Below are positions 20,616 through 30,922 of a DNA stretch of 64,000 nucleotides, one piece after another (the first letter of the stretch is position 1; each line of letters opens with the position of its first letter). The notes beneath the pieces are model-generated. The model searched no databases, was not told the origin of the DNA, and was given only the letters and a program-made list of their open reading frames with translations. Position numbers and translations under genes: made by a program. The DNA comes from an uncultured Ruminiclostridium sp. (lineage in GTDB: Bacteria > Bacillota > Clostridia > Oscillospirales > Ruminococcaceae): contig CATLBH010000005.1 in the NCBI GenBank assembly GCA_949878745.1, positions 21,765-85,764 on the forward strand, given 5' to 3'.

Positions 20616-20692
20616 ATGTTTCTCCTTTCCGCCCTTTTTGGAGCAAAATGTTGTTTTCGGCCGCTTTTTTCCGTCATTGAGTCTATACTTTT

Positions 20693-23002
20693 TCAGACCG
20701 CGCCGCGAAGTATCTTCTCGAATTCTCCGTCGTCGTCCTTCTCGCCCTCTATGTTTCTGACATAAGGATTTTTACTGCTGCCTTCGTAATTCTGCTGTTC
20801 GGCCTTTCCGTCCTGTTCCGCACCATACACAACCTGATACTTTTCAAGCTGGGTTCCCTGATCTCTCATGCTTTCCTGAACGTTTTCCGCTCTTGATGCG
20901 AGAATGGCCGCGGTTTCTTTATTCTCCGCCGAAATGGTGACGCTGAGCTTACCCGCGTTTTCCACCAGCTTAATGGATATCTTGCCCAAGGTTTCTGGAT
21001 TAAGAGTTACCATCAAGGTGGTTTCCTGTTCCTTCGCGGGGATATTGGCCAGAATATGGTTTATCACCTGGGTTACCACTCTGTTAACCGCTCCGCCCGA
21101 CATAAGGCTCCTGGGAAGAGGCGCTTCGATCGCCTTTGTGGAAACAAGCTTTATGTCTGAAACAGATATGTCTTTCTCCTTGCTTCCGTCTCCGCGCTCA
21201 TTAGCGTTATCTGCCGCTGTTTCGTACTCGGATTCTTCCTCCATGGAAAGGAAGGTTTTTTCCTCATTCTTCAGGCCAAAAAGCCTCTTAAGCTCGTCAA
21301 ACTCGCTTTCGCCGGTTTCCGTGGGATTTGCCTCACAGGAATCGGCCGCGTTTACGCGTGTCGGATGGGTATCCGCTTCTTTAGTGGAATCAAGAGTCCG
21401 CTTGACGTCTTTGTAAACATTCTCAGCAATCTGTCCGTATAATTCGCTTTCCCCTTCGTCAACGGGAACGTTAGTTAACCGTAACTTATCGGCGGCGGGC
21501 AAAGGCGATTCCGACGGTTCCGAATCCGTTTCGGACAACGTGATTTGCTCCGCAGATGTGAAAGTACCGGGAACAGCCGTTTCCTTTACCTCGGGGTAAG
21601 TTTCAAGCTTCGCCTCGCCGCGAGTAAGAGGAATAAGACTTTCCTCCGCAGCGGCGTTATTTGCACCCGAAAAATCAAAAGCTTTCGATACGTCCGACAT
21701 ATTGACAGAGGGCAAGTCCGTCTCAACTCGGGTAAAATTATCGCCGTTGTAGCCGTTGAAAAGAGCCGTGCCTTCTGGCTGATCATTTCCTAAGGGCATT
21801 ACCTGCCGTGAAGCGGGTACGGGCGCTTTAAGCCCCGCTGATTCGTCGTTAACGGCGGAAACGGTTTCCATAGGTTTACGCGAGCCGTTTACAGCGGTGA
21901 TAACCGTTTCGGGTGCGGCGGCCGCAGACATCGATGACGTTTCCGCGTCCGGGGCGAAAGAAACTCCGTTAAGCTGCTGTTCCGATACTTTGACTCCGGC
22001 AACTGCGTCGGAATTAGATTTTACAGCCGATTGCGGCTCCGCTGCCGCGATTCCCGAGGAATGCGTATGTACAGGGGGGATAACGGGGTTTGTGCCTATC
22101 TTTCCGCCTCTGTCAAAATCGGACTGTCCGGGATAAAGCTTTTTGCTCGCCGTTTCCGTTGAAATAATATCCGAATTTTCGGGATCCTCCGTTACGGCAG
22201 TTTCGTTCATATCAAGAAAATAATTGCCAATAAACGCAGCTCCCGTCTGTGCGAAAGGCTCTCCGCTCATTTCGACGTTTTTCTTCGCGTTTTCAAGCAT
22301 ATTTTCGATAATCTGCATCAGCGCACCGCCCAGCTTTTCCTCGTCCTTATCGGAACCGAAGGGAGAATCCGTATCGGTTTTTCCGTTGATACCGTCCACA
22401 AGCTTCATAAGAAACAGCAGAAGCTTTTCTTCAAACTCTTCCTTATTCTTACCGGGATCGTTCAGTTCCATAAAGGCTTTCAGCATCGCGTTCGCCAAAG
22501 CTTCCTCAGCCCGCGCCAAAAGAGATTTTTCCGTCTCGCCGCCGTCTTTTTCCGAAGACTCGCCGGAAACTAGGGCCAAATCCTCTCCGTCGGTCTCTTC
22601 AGCCGCCTTTTCAGCTTCTGGCTCTTTTAAGCCCTTAAGCTGCTCAAGCTCCTTTACAGTCTCCTCGTCAACTTTTACGTTTCCGCCGGAAGACACCTGT
22701 TCTGAGACAATTTCCGTCTCCTCGGCTCCGGCATTTATATCGGTGTTGGGTTTGGCGCAAGTATTTTCCTTGATATTTTTCACCGATTTATCCGAGGGAG
22801 TATTCGCGGAAGAGTTTTTGGGAGCGTTCACGGACGCATTTGCCGAAATATTAACCGACTTTCCCATATCGACCGCCGCGCAGTTCGTTTTCCTAAGACT
22901 TTCCATAAAACCGACGGGAGCTTTATTCTCGGAGCGCGAGTTCGGAGCCTGAGCAGTACGCTTCGATAAATTAAGACCGTTAGCTATACTGATATCCGTC
23001 AA
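20693..23002 (-). CDS. fliK: Flagellar hook-length control protein FliK
   Basis: 769 aa, long low-complexity body, C-terminal ETTLMVTLNPETLGKISIKLVENAGKLSVTISAENKETAAILASRAENVQESMRDQG (Flg_hook domain). Confidence 0.93.
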   Translation of the reverse strand: MTDISIANGLNLSKRTAQAPNSRSENKAPVGFMESLRKTNCAAVDMGKSVNISANASVNAPKNSSANTPSDKSVKNIKENTCAKPNTDINAGAEETEIVSEQVSSGGNVKVDEETVKELEQLKGLKEPEAEKAAEETDGEDLALVSGESSEKDGGETEKSLLARAEEALANAMLKAFMELNDPGKNKEEFEEKLLLFLMKLVDGINGKTDTDSPFGSDKDEEKLGGALMQIIENMLENAKKNVEMSGEPFAQTGAAFIGNYFLDMNETAVTEDPENSDIISTETASKKLYPGQSDFDRGGKIGTNPVIPPVHTHSSGIAAAEPQSAVKSNSDAVAGVKVSEQQLNGVSFAPDAETSSMSAAAAPETVITAVNGSRKPMETVSAVNDESAGLKAPVPASRQVMPLGNDQPEGTALFNGYNGDNFTRVETDLPSVNMSDVSKAFDFSGANNAAAEESLIPLTRGEAKLETYPEVKETAVPGTFTSAEQITLSETDSEPSESPLPAADKLRLTNVPVDEGESELYGQIAENVYKDVKRTLDSTKEADTHPTRVNAADSCEANPTETGESEFDELKRLFGLKNEEKTFLSMEEESEYETAADNANERGDGSKEKDISVSDIKLVSTKAIEAPLPRSLMSGGAVNRVVTQVINHILANIPAKEQETTLMVTLNPETLGKISIKLVENAGKLSVTISAENKETAAILASRAENVQESMRDQGTQLEKYQVVYGAEQDGKAEQQNYEGSSKNPYVRNIEGEKDDDGEFEKILRGAV

Positions 23003-23210
23003 GATCGTACCTCCTTTCGTATAAAATATTTATTGAAAAGGACTTGCGTCCCGTTTCAATCTTTTTTTGAAAAAAACAAGCTCATAAATGCCCACACTAA
23101 TAATTATACACTTTTTTATATAAAAAGTCAACAAATTTCAGACAAAAAGGTATATCATTTAACCAAAAAATTTTTGATATCAACAGGATAATTTGTTCAA
23201 AGTGCGGTTT

Positions 23211-23663
23211 TTACTGCTTGACCGCCGCCGTCTGTTTATTTCCGCCGAAAAATTCTTCAAGAAAGCTTTCGTTTTCCTTGGTTTCCCGCTCGCGGTATTC
23301 CTCCAACTGATGTTCCTCCAGCTTCTCGAGTTTTTTTACCTCTTTGGTCGCTTCCAGCACGTCCTCAAGCTTTTTTTCAATCTCGATGTTTTTTTCGGTG
23401 ATCTCTCGGCGTTTAAACTCCAGATCCTGCTTTCTCAAAGTCAGAAAACGGTTTGCCACTGATATTTCATTTGGGAAAGCGCCTCTTCGGTAAATTCTTC
23501 GGAGCTCATCCGTTTTTGCGGAAATCGCTTTTTTTATTTCTTCTTCTTCCCCGCGAAGCTGAACGAGCTCCGCCCGAAGCGCAGCAAGATCGTTTTTTTC
23601 CATTTCCTCCAGTTGCATACGATACTGCTTTATTCGGTCTAGGGTGAACTGAAACTTCTTCAT
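23211..23663 (-). CDS. fliJ: Flagellar export protein FliJ
   Basis: MKKFQFTLDRIKQYRMQLEEMEKNDLAALRAEL.. coiled coil upstream of fliK; start chosen at the internal Met. Confidence 0.9.
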   Translation of the reverse strand: MKKFQFTLDRIKQYRMQLEEMEKNDLAALRAELVQLRGEEEEIKKAISAKTDELRRIYRRGAFPNEISVANRFLTLRKQDLEFKRREITEKNIEIEKKLEDVLEATKEVKKLEKLEEHQLEEYRERETKENESFLEEFFGGNKQTAAVKQ

Positions 23664-23722
23664 TTTTACGACCATTCCTTTCGGGAGGGTTGGCAACGTT
23701 ACATATTAAAAAAAAATCGATT

Positions 23723-25030
23723 TTACTGCACCGATTCCTTTAACAGCCTTATGGTGTCCGTCAGGTCGAAGGATTCGTCCACCGCCTGGGTAAGAAATCC
23801 GTTTATCTTGTCTATTTTTGAGATGGCCTCGTCAAGCTTTGGGTTAGTTCCGTTTTTGTAGGCGCCGATAGCTATCAGATCATAGTTGGAATTGTAAAGG
23901 GCAAGGAGGTTTCGGAGCTTTGCCGCCGCGTCCTTGTGCCCTTTGTCGCAGATTATGCTCATCAAACGGCTTATGCTGGGAAGTATGTCTATAGCCGGGT
24001 AATGGTTCTGTGCCGCAAGCTTTCTTGAAAGCACTATGTGTCCGTCTATAATACCTCTCACGGTATCCGAAATAGGCTCGTTCGTATCGTCGCCCTCCAC
24101 GAGAACGGCGTAAATCCCCGTAATGCTCCCGCCCTCAAAACAGCCGGCTCTTTCAAGAAGCTTGGGCATATCGTTGTATATCGAACTGGTGTATCCTCTC
24201 ATTATGGGGGGTTCGCCGATGGATAGCCCCACGTCCCTTTTGGCCATTGCAAAACGGGTAAGGTTATCCATCATTAGCAATACGTCCTTACCCTGCTGCA
24301 TAAAATATTCTGCTATGGCGGTAGCGGTCTGAGGGCACTTGCTTCTCATCATGGCGGGCTGATCGCTTGTCGCGACAACAACCACGGAGCGTTTCATACC
24401 CTCTTCGCCCAAGTCGTTTTCTATAAACTCTCTTACTTCACGTCCGCGCTCTCCCACAAGAGCGATAACGTTAAGGTCGGCCTTCACCTTTTTGGCGATC
24501 ATACCCATAAGGGTACTTTTACCTACGCCGGATCCGGCGAATATCCCTATTCTCTGTCCTTTGCCCAAGGTGCACAGCCCGTCTATGGCCTTTACGCCCA
24601 GCTCGAGAGGCTCCGCAATCTTAGGACGTGCCAACGGGTTCACGGGTATTCCCGAAATTGGCATTTCGTCGGTATACTCGATCTCGCCGCCATTGTCCAG
24701 CGGGTTTCCTATGGCATCGACAATACGTCCCACAAGAGCGTTTCCGGTTTTAACCATAAGCTGCTTTCCCGTATTGTCCACTATGCTTCCCGGCCCTATG
24801 CCTTCGATGTCGGTATAGGGCATAAGAAGCACCTTGTCCGATTGAAACCCTACCGCTTCGGCAAAAATAAAGTCTTTTTCGCTCCCTTTTTTGTAAACGC
24901 GGCAGACGTCGCCTATATTGCATTCGGGGCCGCTGGCCTCCACGGTCATTCCTATTATTTTTTCTATTTTTCCCATGCTGCGCCTTGGCTCAAAGTCCGC
25001 AAGCGCTTCGGCAAATCCTCTTAAATCCAT
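23723..25030 (-). CDS. fliI: Flagellum-specific ATP synthase FliI
   Basis: GQRIGIFAGSGVGKSTLMGMIAKK Walker A; VVVVATSDQPAMMRSKCPQTATAIAEYF. Confidence 0.98.
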   Translation of the reverse strand: MDLRGFAEALADFEPRRSMGKIEKIIGMTVEASGPECNIGDVCRVYKKGSEKDFIFAEAVGFQSDKVLLMPYTDIEGIGPGSIVDNTGKQLMVKTGNALVGRIVDAIGNPLDNGGEIEYTDEMPISGIPVNPLARPKIAEPLELGVKAIDGLCTLGKGQRIGIFAGSGVGKSTLMGMIAKKVKADLNVIALVGERGREVREFIENDLGEEGMKRSVVVVATSDQPAMMRSKCPQTATAIAEYFMQQGKDVLLMMDNLTRFAMAKRDVGLSIGEPPIMRGYTSSIYNDMPKLLERAGCFEGGSITGIYAVLVEGDDTNEPISDTVRGIIDGHIVLSRKLAAQNHYPAIDILPSISRLMSIICDKGHKDAAAKLRNLLALYNSNYDLIAIGAYKNGTNPKLDEAISKIDKINGFLTQAVDESFDLTDTIRLLKESVQ

Positions 25031-25079
25031 ATCATATTAAGCCCCGTTACATTCTTAAAATAAGTTCGGTAACTTTTCA

Positions 25080-25171
25080 TACCAATCCCTTATAAACTGA
25101 CGTCAAATCCATAGTTTAAAAAGGGATTGCACCCGAAACGCTAATCCCACGGTTTAAAAAAAGGATTAGTT
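25080..25171. mobile_element. 92 bp two-stem palindromic element (copy B) in fla/che operon
   Basis: TACCAATCCCTTATAAACT..AGTTTAAAAAGGGATT-GCACCCGAAACG-CTAATCCC..GGATTAGTT flanked by TCA (25077-25079) and TCA (25172-25174). Confidence 0.8.
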
Positions 25172-26299
25172 TCAATCCGCTTCCGGCAAGGCGGAGGGTA
25201 AAACCGTCTCCCCTTCGGCGGCGCCCGATATAAGCTCTTCCGCTTCCGCCGTCAGCTCGGGCTTGGCCTCCTTAACAGTCTTGGAGGCCTTTGCGTTTTT
25301 TGAAGTCCGAGCCGATTTTGGCTGAGGCTTCGGAGCGGGTTCGTCTTCTTCCCTGGGCGGTTCCTCTTCCTTATCCCTGAACTTTCCGCGCCCCAACTCG
25401 CCTATCATTTTAAGCTGAGTTGAAACACCCGCGTCGAATATTTCCGTTTCGTTTTCCAGCATCAGGGTACCGGATTCCGCGTCAACCACCTCAAATTCCA
25501 CATTGGCGGTGGGGGAGAAGCACTTTTCGTAAAGTCTGAAATCCGCTTCCATATCCTCGCTTAAATCGTGCTTTGAGAGGGTCACTTTTATGTTTTTGGT
25601 GTTTCTGAATTCCTTCGCGGCGGCGGATATCATTTTTTCCAGCGCTTTTTTATCCTTCTGACTGAACACCGTCATGGTTATTTTTTCCGCCACTTCCATG
25701 GCAAGGTCGAAAACGCTCCTGCGCTGTTCCGCCAGTATGTCCGCCTTTTCCTTTTCGACTTCGCCGCAAAAACGCTTAAGCTCCAAGAGACCGTCTTTGC
25801 ACTTTTTCAGTCCCTGAATATAGCCTTCCTCTTCGCCCTTCTTAAGACCCTCCATAAAGCCCTCGTCAAGGCCTCTTTTTCTTGCTTCATCATAGATTTG
25901 TTCCGACTTTTCGTCGATCTGGGTCAAAAGGCGTCTTCCCTTGTCCTTCGCTTCTTCTGTAATACGTTCCGCTTCTTCTTTTGCCTTCTCCAATTCGCTG
26001 TCGGCTCTTTTCCGCATTTCCACGGCGTATTCCTGACCTTCGCGGCGGTATTTTTCCCTAAGGTTTTCCAGTTCTTCAAAGTCTATTTTCGGGGGCTTCG
26101 GTTCTTTTTCTTCGCTTTCGGCGCCGTTCTCCCGAATTTCCTTTTCAGGCATGGATTCCTCCGAGGACTCGGTTTCTTTTTTTTCGCCGTCCGAAAGATC
26201 TTTTTCGTCCGTCTGATTTCCTATTCTGTTGTTTATTACGGCGTCGCCCTCTATTACTATGTTCTTAAAAGGATTACTGCCTTTGATAACTTCAAACAT
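25172..26299 (-). CDS. fliH: Flagellar assembly protein FliH
   Basis: Long charged coiled coil then GLLELKRFCGEVEKEKADILAEQRRSVFDLAMEVAEKI..; position between fliG and fliI. Confidence 0.88.
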   Translation of the reverse strand: MFEVIKGSNPFKNIVIEGDAVINNRIGNQTDEKDLSDGEKKETESSEESMPEKEIRENGAESEEKEPKPPKIDFEELENLREKYRREGQEYAVEMRKRADSELEKAKEEAERITEEAKDKGRRLLTQIDEKSEQIYDEARKRGLDEGFMEGLKKGEEEGYIQGLKKCKDGLLELKRFCGEVEKEKADILAEQRRSVFDLAMEVAEKITMTVFSQKDKKALEKMISAAAKEFRNTKNIKVTLSKHDLSEDMEADFRLYEKCFSPTANVEFEVVDAESGTLMLENETEIFDAGVSTQLKMIGELGRGKFRDKEEEPPREEDEPAPKPQPKSARTSKNAKASKTVKEAKPELTAEAEELISGAAEGETVLPSALPEAD

Positions 26300-26496
26300 C
26301 GCGTTATTTCCTTTAACAAATCAAATAAAATATGCCCGAAAAATCAATTTTCGGGCAATAGTAATTTTATCTGTCTTAAAATATGGTATTGCCTTAATGA
26401 TATTTTGTCAATATTCCGTAGTTTAAGTTTGACAATTTGTTTCTATTGAATTATGTAAAAATGTATTCGCACAGTTTCGTAGGGAATATAAAGCCG

Positions 26497-27504
26497 TCAG
26501 GCAATAATCTCGTCCTGTCCGCTCTTGGAGATGGTAACGACGCCTTCTTCCTCGAGCCTTCTGATAATGGCGACGATGCGCTGCTGGGCTTCTTCCACGT
26601 CGCGCATACGGACGTTGTGGAGATATTCCACGTCTGTCTGGGTAGCCTCGCGCTTACGAGCGGACATATTGGCGTAGATAACCTCGGCAACATCGGGAGT
26701 GGAGCCTTTGATAGCGGTTGCCAGATCCTTGGCGTCCACTTCGTTGATAAACGCCTGAATGGACATGGAATCCAGATGGGCGATATCCTCGAATACGAAC
26801 ATCTTCTGACGAATCTCTTCCGCCAACTTCGGGTCGCGCAGCGCCAGTTCGTCGAAAATAAATTTTTCGGTGGAACGATCAACCTTGTTCATTACGTCTG
26901 CTATGTAATTGATACCACCTACCTCCATGCTCTCGGTGCTTACCAGCATGGCGAACTTGCGTTCAAGGGTTTCTTCGACGGACTTGGTAAATTCGGGGCT
27001 TGCGCTGTCCATCTTGGCTATTCTTTCAACTACCTCTATGCGGATACTTTTCGGAAGCTCCGACAGTATGGCGGACGCCTGATCGCTTCGGCAATAAGAA
27101 AGGATCAGGGCTATCGTCTGGGGGTGCTCGTTCTGCACCATCGCCAGAAGGTTCTTGTAATCCGCCTTTCTAACGAAAGCAAAAGATTTTGTCTTAAGCT
27201 GTTTGGTGATGCGCTCAAACAGAGCCTGAGCCTGTTCGGGGCCGAAGGCTTTTTCGAGTATTTCCCTGGCGTATTCCACGCCGCCCTCGGAAATTACCTT
27301 CTGGGTAAGGCACAGCTCGTAAAATTCGTTAAGTACGTTTCCGACCACGTCTACGGGCCAGTAATCCATTTTTGCCACTTCAACGGTGATTCTTTCAATC
27401 TCCTCGTCGGTAAAGTGCTTATACACCTCGGAAGCGTTTGCCGCGCCTATAGAGGAAAGCACCATGGCGGCTCTTTGTATGGGGGTTATTTGCTCATCGG
27501 GCAA
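26497..27504 (-). CDS. fliG: Flagellar motor switch protein FliG
   Basis: QNEHPQTIALILSYCRSDQASAILSELP, MFVFEDIAHLDSMSIQAFINEVDAKDLATAIKGS. Confidence 0.98.
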   Translation of the reverse strand: MPDEQITPIQRAAMVLSSIGAANASEVYKHFTDEEIERITVEVAKMDYWPVDVVGNVLNEFYELCLTQKVISEGGVEYAREILEKAFGPEQAQALFERITKQLKTKSFAFVRKADYKNLLAMVQNEHPQTIALILSYCRSDQASAILSELPKSIRIEVVERIAKMDSASPEFTKSVEETLERKFAMLVSTESMEVGGINYIADVMNKVDRSTEKFIFDELALRDPKLAEEIRQKMFVFEDIAHLDSMSIQAFINEVDAKDLATAIKGSTPDVAEVIYANMSARKREATQTDVEYLHNVRMRDVEEAQQRIVAIIRRLEEEGVVTISKSGQDEIIA

Positions 27505-27542
27505 TTTAGTCCCCTCCTTTCACACTATCGGTTGTTGACTGA

Positions 27543-29246
27543 TCAGTCTTCACCTCTCATCCAGCTTCTGATAAGCTGGGCGACAATTTCGGGATTGTTC
27601 TTGGAGAAGTCTCTGATCTCGCGCTTAAGAGCCTCGTCCCTGGTTTCGGGCTGCTCCTCGCTGAGGCTGGTAAGCTCAAACTCCGTTTCTTCCATTCTTC
27701 CGGGGTTAAGCATTTCTCCTCCTCCTTCTTCGCCGTATCCATAGCCTTCGCCCGCTTCGGTGGCGGGTATGGGCGCCGACACAAGATGTGCCGCCGAGCG
27801 GCGTTTTTTCCTGGAGCCGGGTGCGTTGAGAGCAAGGATAAGCAGTACTATCAGAACAATGCCCAAAATTATTATGATGGCGATCATTACCATGCTCTGA
27901 CTGCTTACGCTTCCGATATTCAGCGCCGCGCCGTCTATAATGGGATTGGTTGTTTCTATAAAAGGTGTGGTCATTATGGAGACGTTTTCCACGTTGGCCG
28001 CTATGGCGTTGGCTATGGTATTGCGCCAGCGGGTCTCTTCGTCGGCGGTGAGGGAGTTGTTGCTTCTCACCACCACCGCAGCGGAAAGAGAACCGATGCT
28101 GTAGCCGTCCTTTTCTATCTGCCGCTTTCTTTGATTTACAAGGTGGTTTATGTCACGGGTGTATTCGTAATAAAACTCGCCGTTCTCTCCCACCTCGAGA
28201 GTTGGGTAATCGGGGCTTATATCGCTGTCTACCGGAGTGCCGACCATGCCGCCTTCCTTAGCCACGCCGCCGGCGGCGTTCTTTATCTGTTCACGGTCGA
28301 TAATACCCGACTGCTTGGTGCCTATTACATTTCCTTCGTCATCATATATAAGATCCTGATTCGAGCCGGTGTACTCTATTTCCTCGGTGACCATGCTGTC
28401 AAAATCCAGAGTAAGTCCCACCGACACATTGATTCCGTCGAAGGTGTTAAGCATAACGGTTTTTATGGCGTCTTCGTATTCTTCCTTAAGCTTGTCGCGG
28501 TAGCTGAGCCGCTTGTAATAAATCTGAAGCTTTTCCTCTTCCTCTTTCGCGGTATTGGTAGTCATTTCGGGGGAGAGCTGGATTCCGTTCTGATCGGTTA
28601 TGGTAATATTTTCTCTGAGAAGTCCAGGCACCGAGTTGGCCACCAGATTATACATACCGTCGATCTGTTCCGGAAGAAGATCGTCACGGAGAGTCAAGGC
28701 AACGGAGGCGGTGGGCTCTTCCTTGTATTCGTCCAAAACGTAGCGTCTTTCCTCGGGGATACCGAGTATTACAAGGGCGTCGCTGACGTTGGTGAAGGTA
28801 CGGAGAGTGGCCATCAAATGATTTTGCAGCTGCTGCTTTTGAGTCTCCCTGGTTGTTGTATCGGTGGAGAACATGGTGACGCCATTGTTCCAGATATCGT
28901 AGTTAAAGGTGGATTTGGGGAAGCCGGCCATGCTCATGCTGACTCTCATTTCCTCCACCTTATCCTCGGGAACAAGAATGTCTCCGGAGGCGTTTATTTT
29001 TATGTCCTGAACTCCGAGGGTTTCTCTGGCGTATGTAACTATTTCGGTGGCTTCGGAGGCGGAGGCGTCCTTAAACAGCACCGCATAGTGCACCTGACTC
29101 ATAATCGCAGCCAGAACTATCGCCGAAACCAGGATCACCGCCAGACCGGCGGATATTAAAATAATTGTTTTTTTACTGAGAGAAGAAAATTTACTCTTGA
29201 GGAAATTCCCTATTTTGGCAAGAGTTTCTTTTACCTTATCCATCAA
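27543..29246 (-). CDS. fliF: Flagellar MS-ring protein FliF
   Basis: YSIGSLSAAVVV, MSQVHYAVLFKDASASEATEIV, TGSNQDLIYDDEGNVIGT; C-terminal FliG-binding tail. Confidence 0.97.
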   Translation of the reverse strand: MMDKVKETLAKIGNFLKSKFSSLSKKTIILISAGLAVILVSAIVLAAIMSQVHYAVLFKDASASEATEIVTYARETLGVQDIKINASGDILVPEDKVEEMRVSMSMAGFPKSTFNYDIWNNGVTMFSTDTTTRETQKQQLQNHLMATLRTFTNVSDALVILGIPEERRYVLDEYKEEPTASVALTLRDDLLPEQIDGMYNLVANSVPGLLRENITITDQNGIQLSPEMTTNTAKEEEEKLQIYYKRLSYRDKLKEEYEDAIKTVMLNTFDGINVSVGLTLDFDSMVTEEIEYTGSNQDLIYDDEGNVIGTKQSGIIDREQIKNAAGGVAKEGGMVGTPVDSDISPDYPTLEVGENGEFYYEYTRDINHLVNQRKRQIEKDGYSIGSLSAAVVVRSNNSLTADEETRWRNTIANAIAANVENVSIMTTPFIETTNPIIDGAALNIGSVSSQSMVMIAIIIILGIVLIVLLILALNAPGSRKKRRSAAHLVSAPIPATEAGEGYGYGEEGGGEMLNPGRMEETEFELTSLSEEQPETRDEALKREIRDFSKNNPEIVAQLIRSWMRGED

Positions 29247-29293
29247 ACAACCTCTTTTTTTATCTTTTTCCTAATTGTCAAGCAATTCGGCAA

Positions 29294-29617
29294 TCAAATA
29301 CTCATCTTTACGATCTCGTTATAAGCGTCAACAACCACGTTTTTAACGTTTACAAGAAGGTCGGTGGCTATTTCGGCCTTGGTAATGTTGGCCTGTATCT
29401 GTTCAAGGTTATCGGTGTCGCCCAGCATAATACGGAATATATCCGACTGTTTCTGAGCGTTGGCATCCACGGCGTTGTCGAAAATGCCCTTGAAAACGTC
29501 CATAAATGTGGGAACCCGAACCGCTTCTTCGGATACGGATTCCTCCCCGTATCCTTCAAACGCTTTAGATACGGATTCAAGAGGCGTTATTGACGATGAT
29601 ATAGGAACTATGAACAT
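29294..29617 (-). CDS. fliE: Flagellar hook-basal body complex protein FliE
   Basis: FMDVFKGIFDNAVDANAQKQSDIFRIMLGDTDNLEQIQANITKAEIATDLLVNVKNVVVDAYNEIVKMSI. Confidence 0.95.
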   Translation of the reverse strand: MFIVPISSSITPLESVSKAFEGYGEESVSEEAVRVPTFMDVFKGIFDNAVDANAQKQSDIFRIMLGDTDNLEQIQANITKAEIATDLLVNVKNVVVDAYNEIVKMSI

Positions 29618-29669
29618 AACGGTTATTTCGTCCTTTCCTGATTAAATATGTAAGTTTATATAAGTTTCG

Positions 29670-30179
29670 TTATTTTCCTATTGAAAGCGCCCGCTGAGCC
29701 ATCTTCTTAGCGCTGTTAAAAATGGTGAGACTCGCGGTATAGGAGTTGGAGGCCTCAATCCAGTCGTATTGTTCCTCGGCCACGTCCACGTTGGGTAGAT
29801 AATAGTAGCCGTCCTCGTCCGCGTCGGGGTGGGAAGGATCGTAAACCGGCGTCAGGGGGGTCTCATCCTCCACTATTTCCGTAACCACTACGCCGTTTCC
29901 CGTTCGTTTTCTTCTGTCCGACAGATTCATTTGAAGAACGCTGCTGAAGGGCATATTGCCGTTTACTATGGATTTTGTCTTTCTGTCTATAAAATCTTGT
30001 ATGCCCAAATTATCGTAGGTCGTATCCTCGGTAAAAACCACCACCTGACGCACGTAAGGGGTTCCGTCCTCCGTTCTGGTGGTTACCGCATTGTTCACGT
30101 TTTGGGAAATTATGTCCATTCTTAATCTTTGGGCCATCATTCCCGAAACCGCTATATCCAAGCTGCTGAGAAATGCCAT
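29670..30179 (-). CDS. flgC: Flagellar basal-body rod protein FlgC
   Basis: MAFLSSLDIAVSGMMAQRLRMDIISQNVNNAVTTRTEDGTPYVRQVVVF. Confidence 0.96.
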   Translation of the reverse strand: MAFLSSLDIAVSGMMAQRLRMDIISQNVNNAVTTRTEDGTPYVRQVVVFTEDTTYDNLGIQDFIDRKTKSIVNGNMPFSSVLQMNLSDRRKRTGNGVVVTEIVEDETPLTPVYDPSHPDADEDGYYYLPNVDVAEEQYDWIEASNSYTASLTIFNSAKKMAQRALSIGK

Positions 30180-30316
30180 GCTTCCGTTTCCTTTCTCGCT
30201 TATTTTCCGCCGTCTCCTTTTTTATTGTTTTAAGGAGCAATGCACGGATTTCCGTTCAAACTTCTTTCTATCGCCGTATATTTTGTCGGTGTCTTGCTAT
30301 ATTACGCTCAGGCGGA

Positions 30317-30688
30317 TTACTGTCTGCTCATAGCGCTGCGCATAATGGTAAATTCGCTGTCAAGCTGATTGGCAAGAGCCTCCTGCAATAAAGCGTTTTT
30401 AACGAAAAGCGCCTGCTGGGTGTCGGAATCCACGTTGTTCCCGTCGGGCTGGTCAAAGGTGTACTTGTCGGTGTAAATGTAGCTGGACAGGTGAAGTTCC
30501 TTCTTGAACTTCGCGTCCTCGGAGACGTTCAACTTGTCCTTCAATACCCCACTGAAATACAGATACTTGCACTTGTAGCCGGGGGTGTCAATATTGGATA
30601 GATTATGGCTTATTACCCTTTTGTTCTGGTTCACGATGTCAAGACCCTGTTCTATCAGGCGGAAACCTGTGGTATCAAAAAGAGCCAT
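30317..30688 (-). CDS. flgB: Flagellar basal-body rod protein FlgB
   Basis: TTGFRLIEQGLDIVNQNKRVISHNLSNIDTPGYKCKYLYF; NNVDSDTQQALFVKNALLQEALANQL. Confidence 0.94.
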   Translation of the reverse strand: MALFDTTGFRLIEQGLDIVNQNKRVISHNLSNIDTPGYKCKYLYFSGVLKDKLNVSEDAKFKKELHLSSYIYTDKYTFDQPDGNNVDSDTQQALFVKNALLQEALANQLDSEFTIMRSAMSRQ

Positions 30689-30922
30689 TTTTCGATTCTC
30701 CTTTAAGTTAAAATTTTTAAGTTAAAATTTCTTTTTGTTTCGAATATTAAATAGGTATATATGCCGAAGCAATAAGTCCCATAATTTCACGTATAATAAT
30801 TATACAACAAGAAACGAAAAAAAACAACCGCTTTTTCAAAATTTTTGCAATATTTTTGATAAATTTTTTATTTTATACCGTTTTCGTCTTACGGTTCCCT
30901 TGGCTAAGGGAAAAAAACGGGA

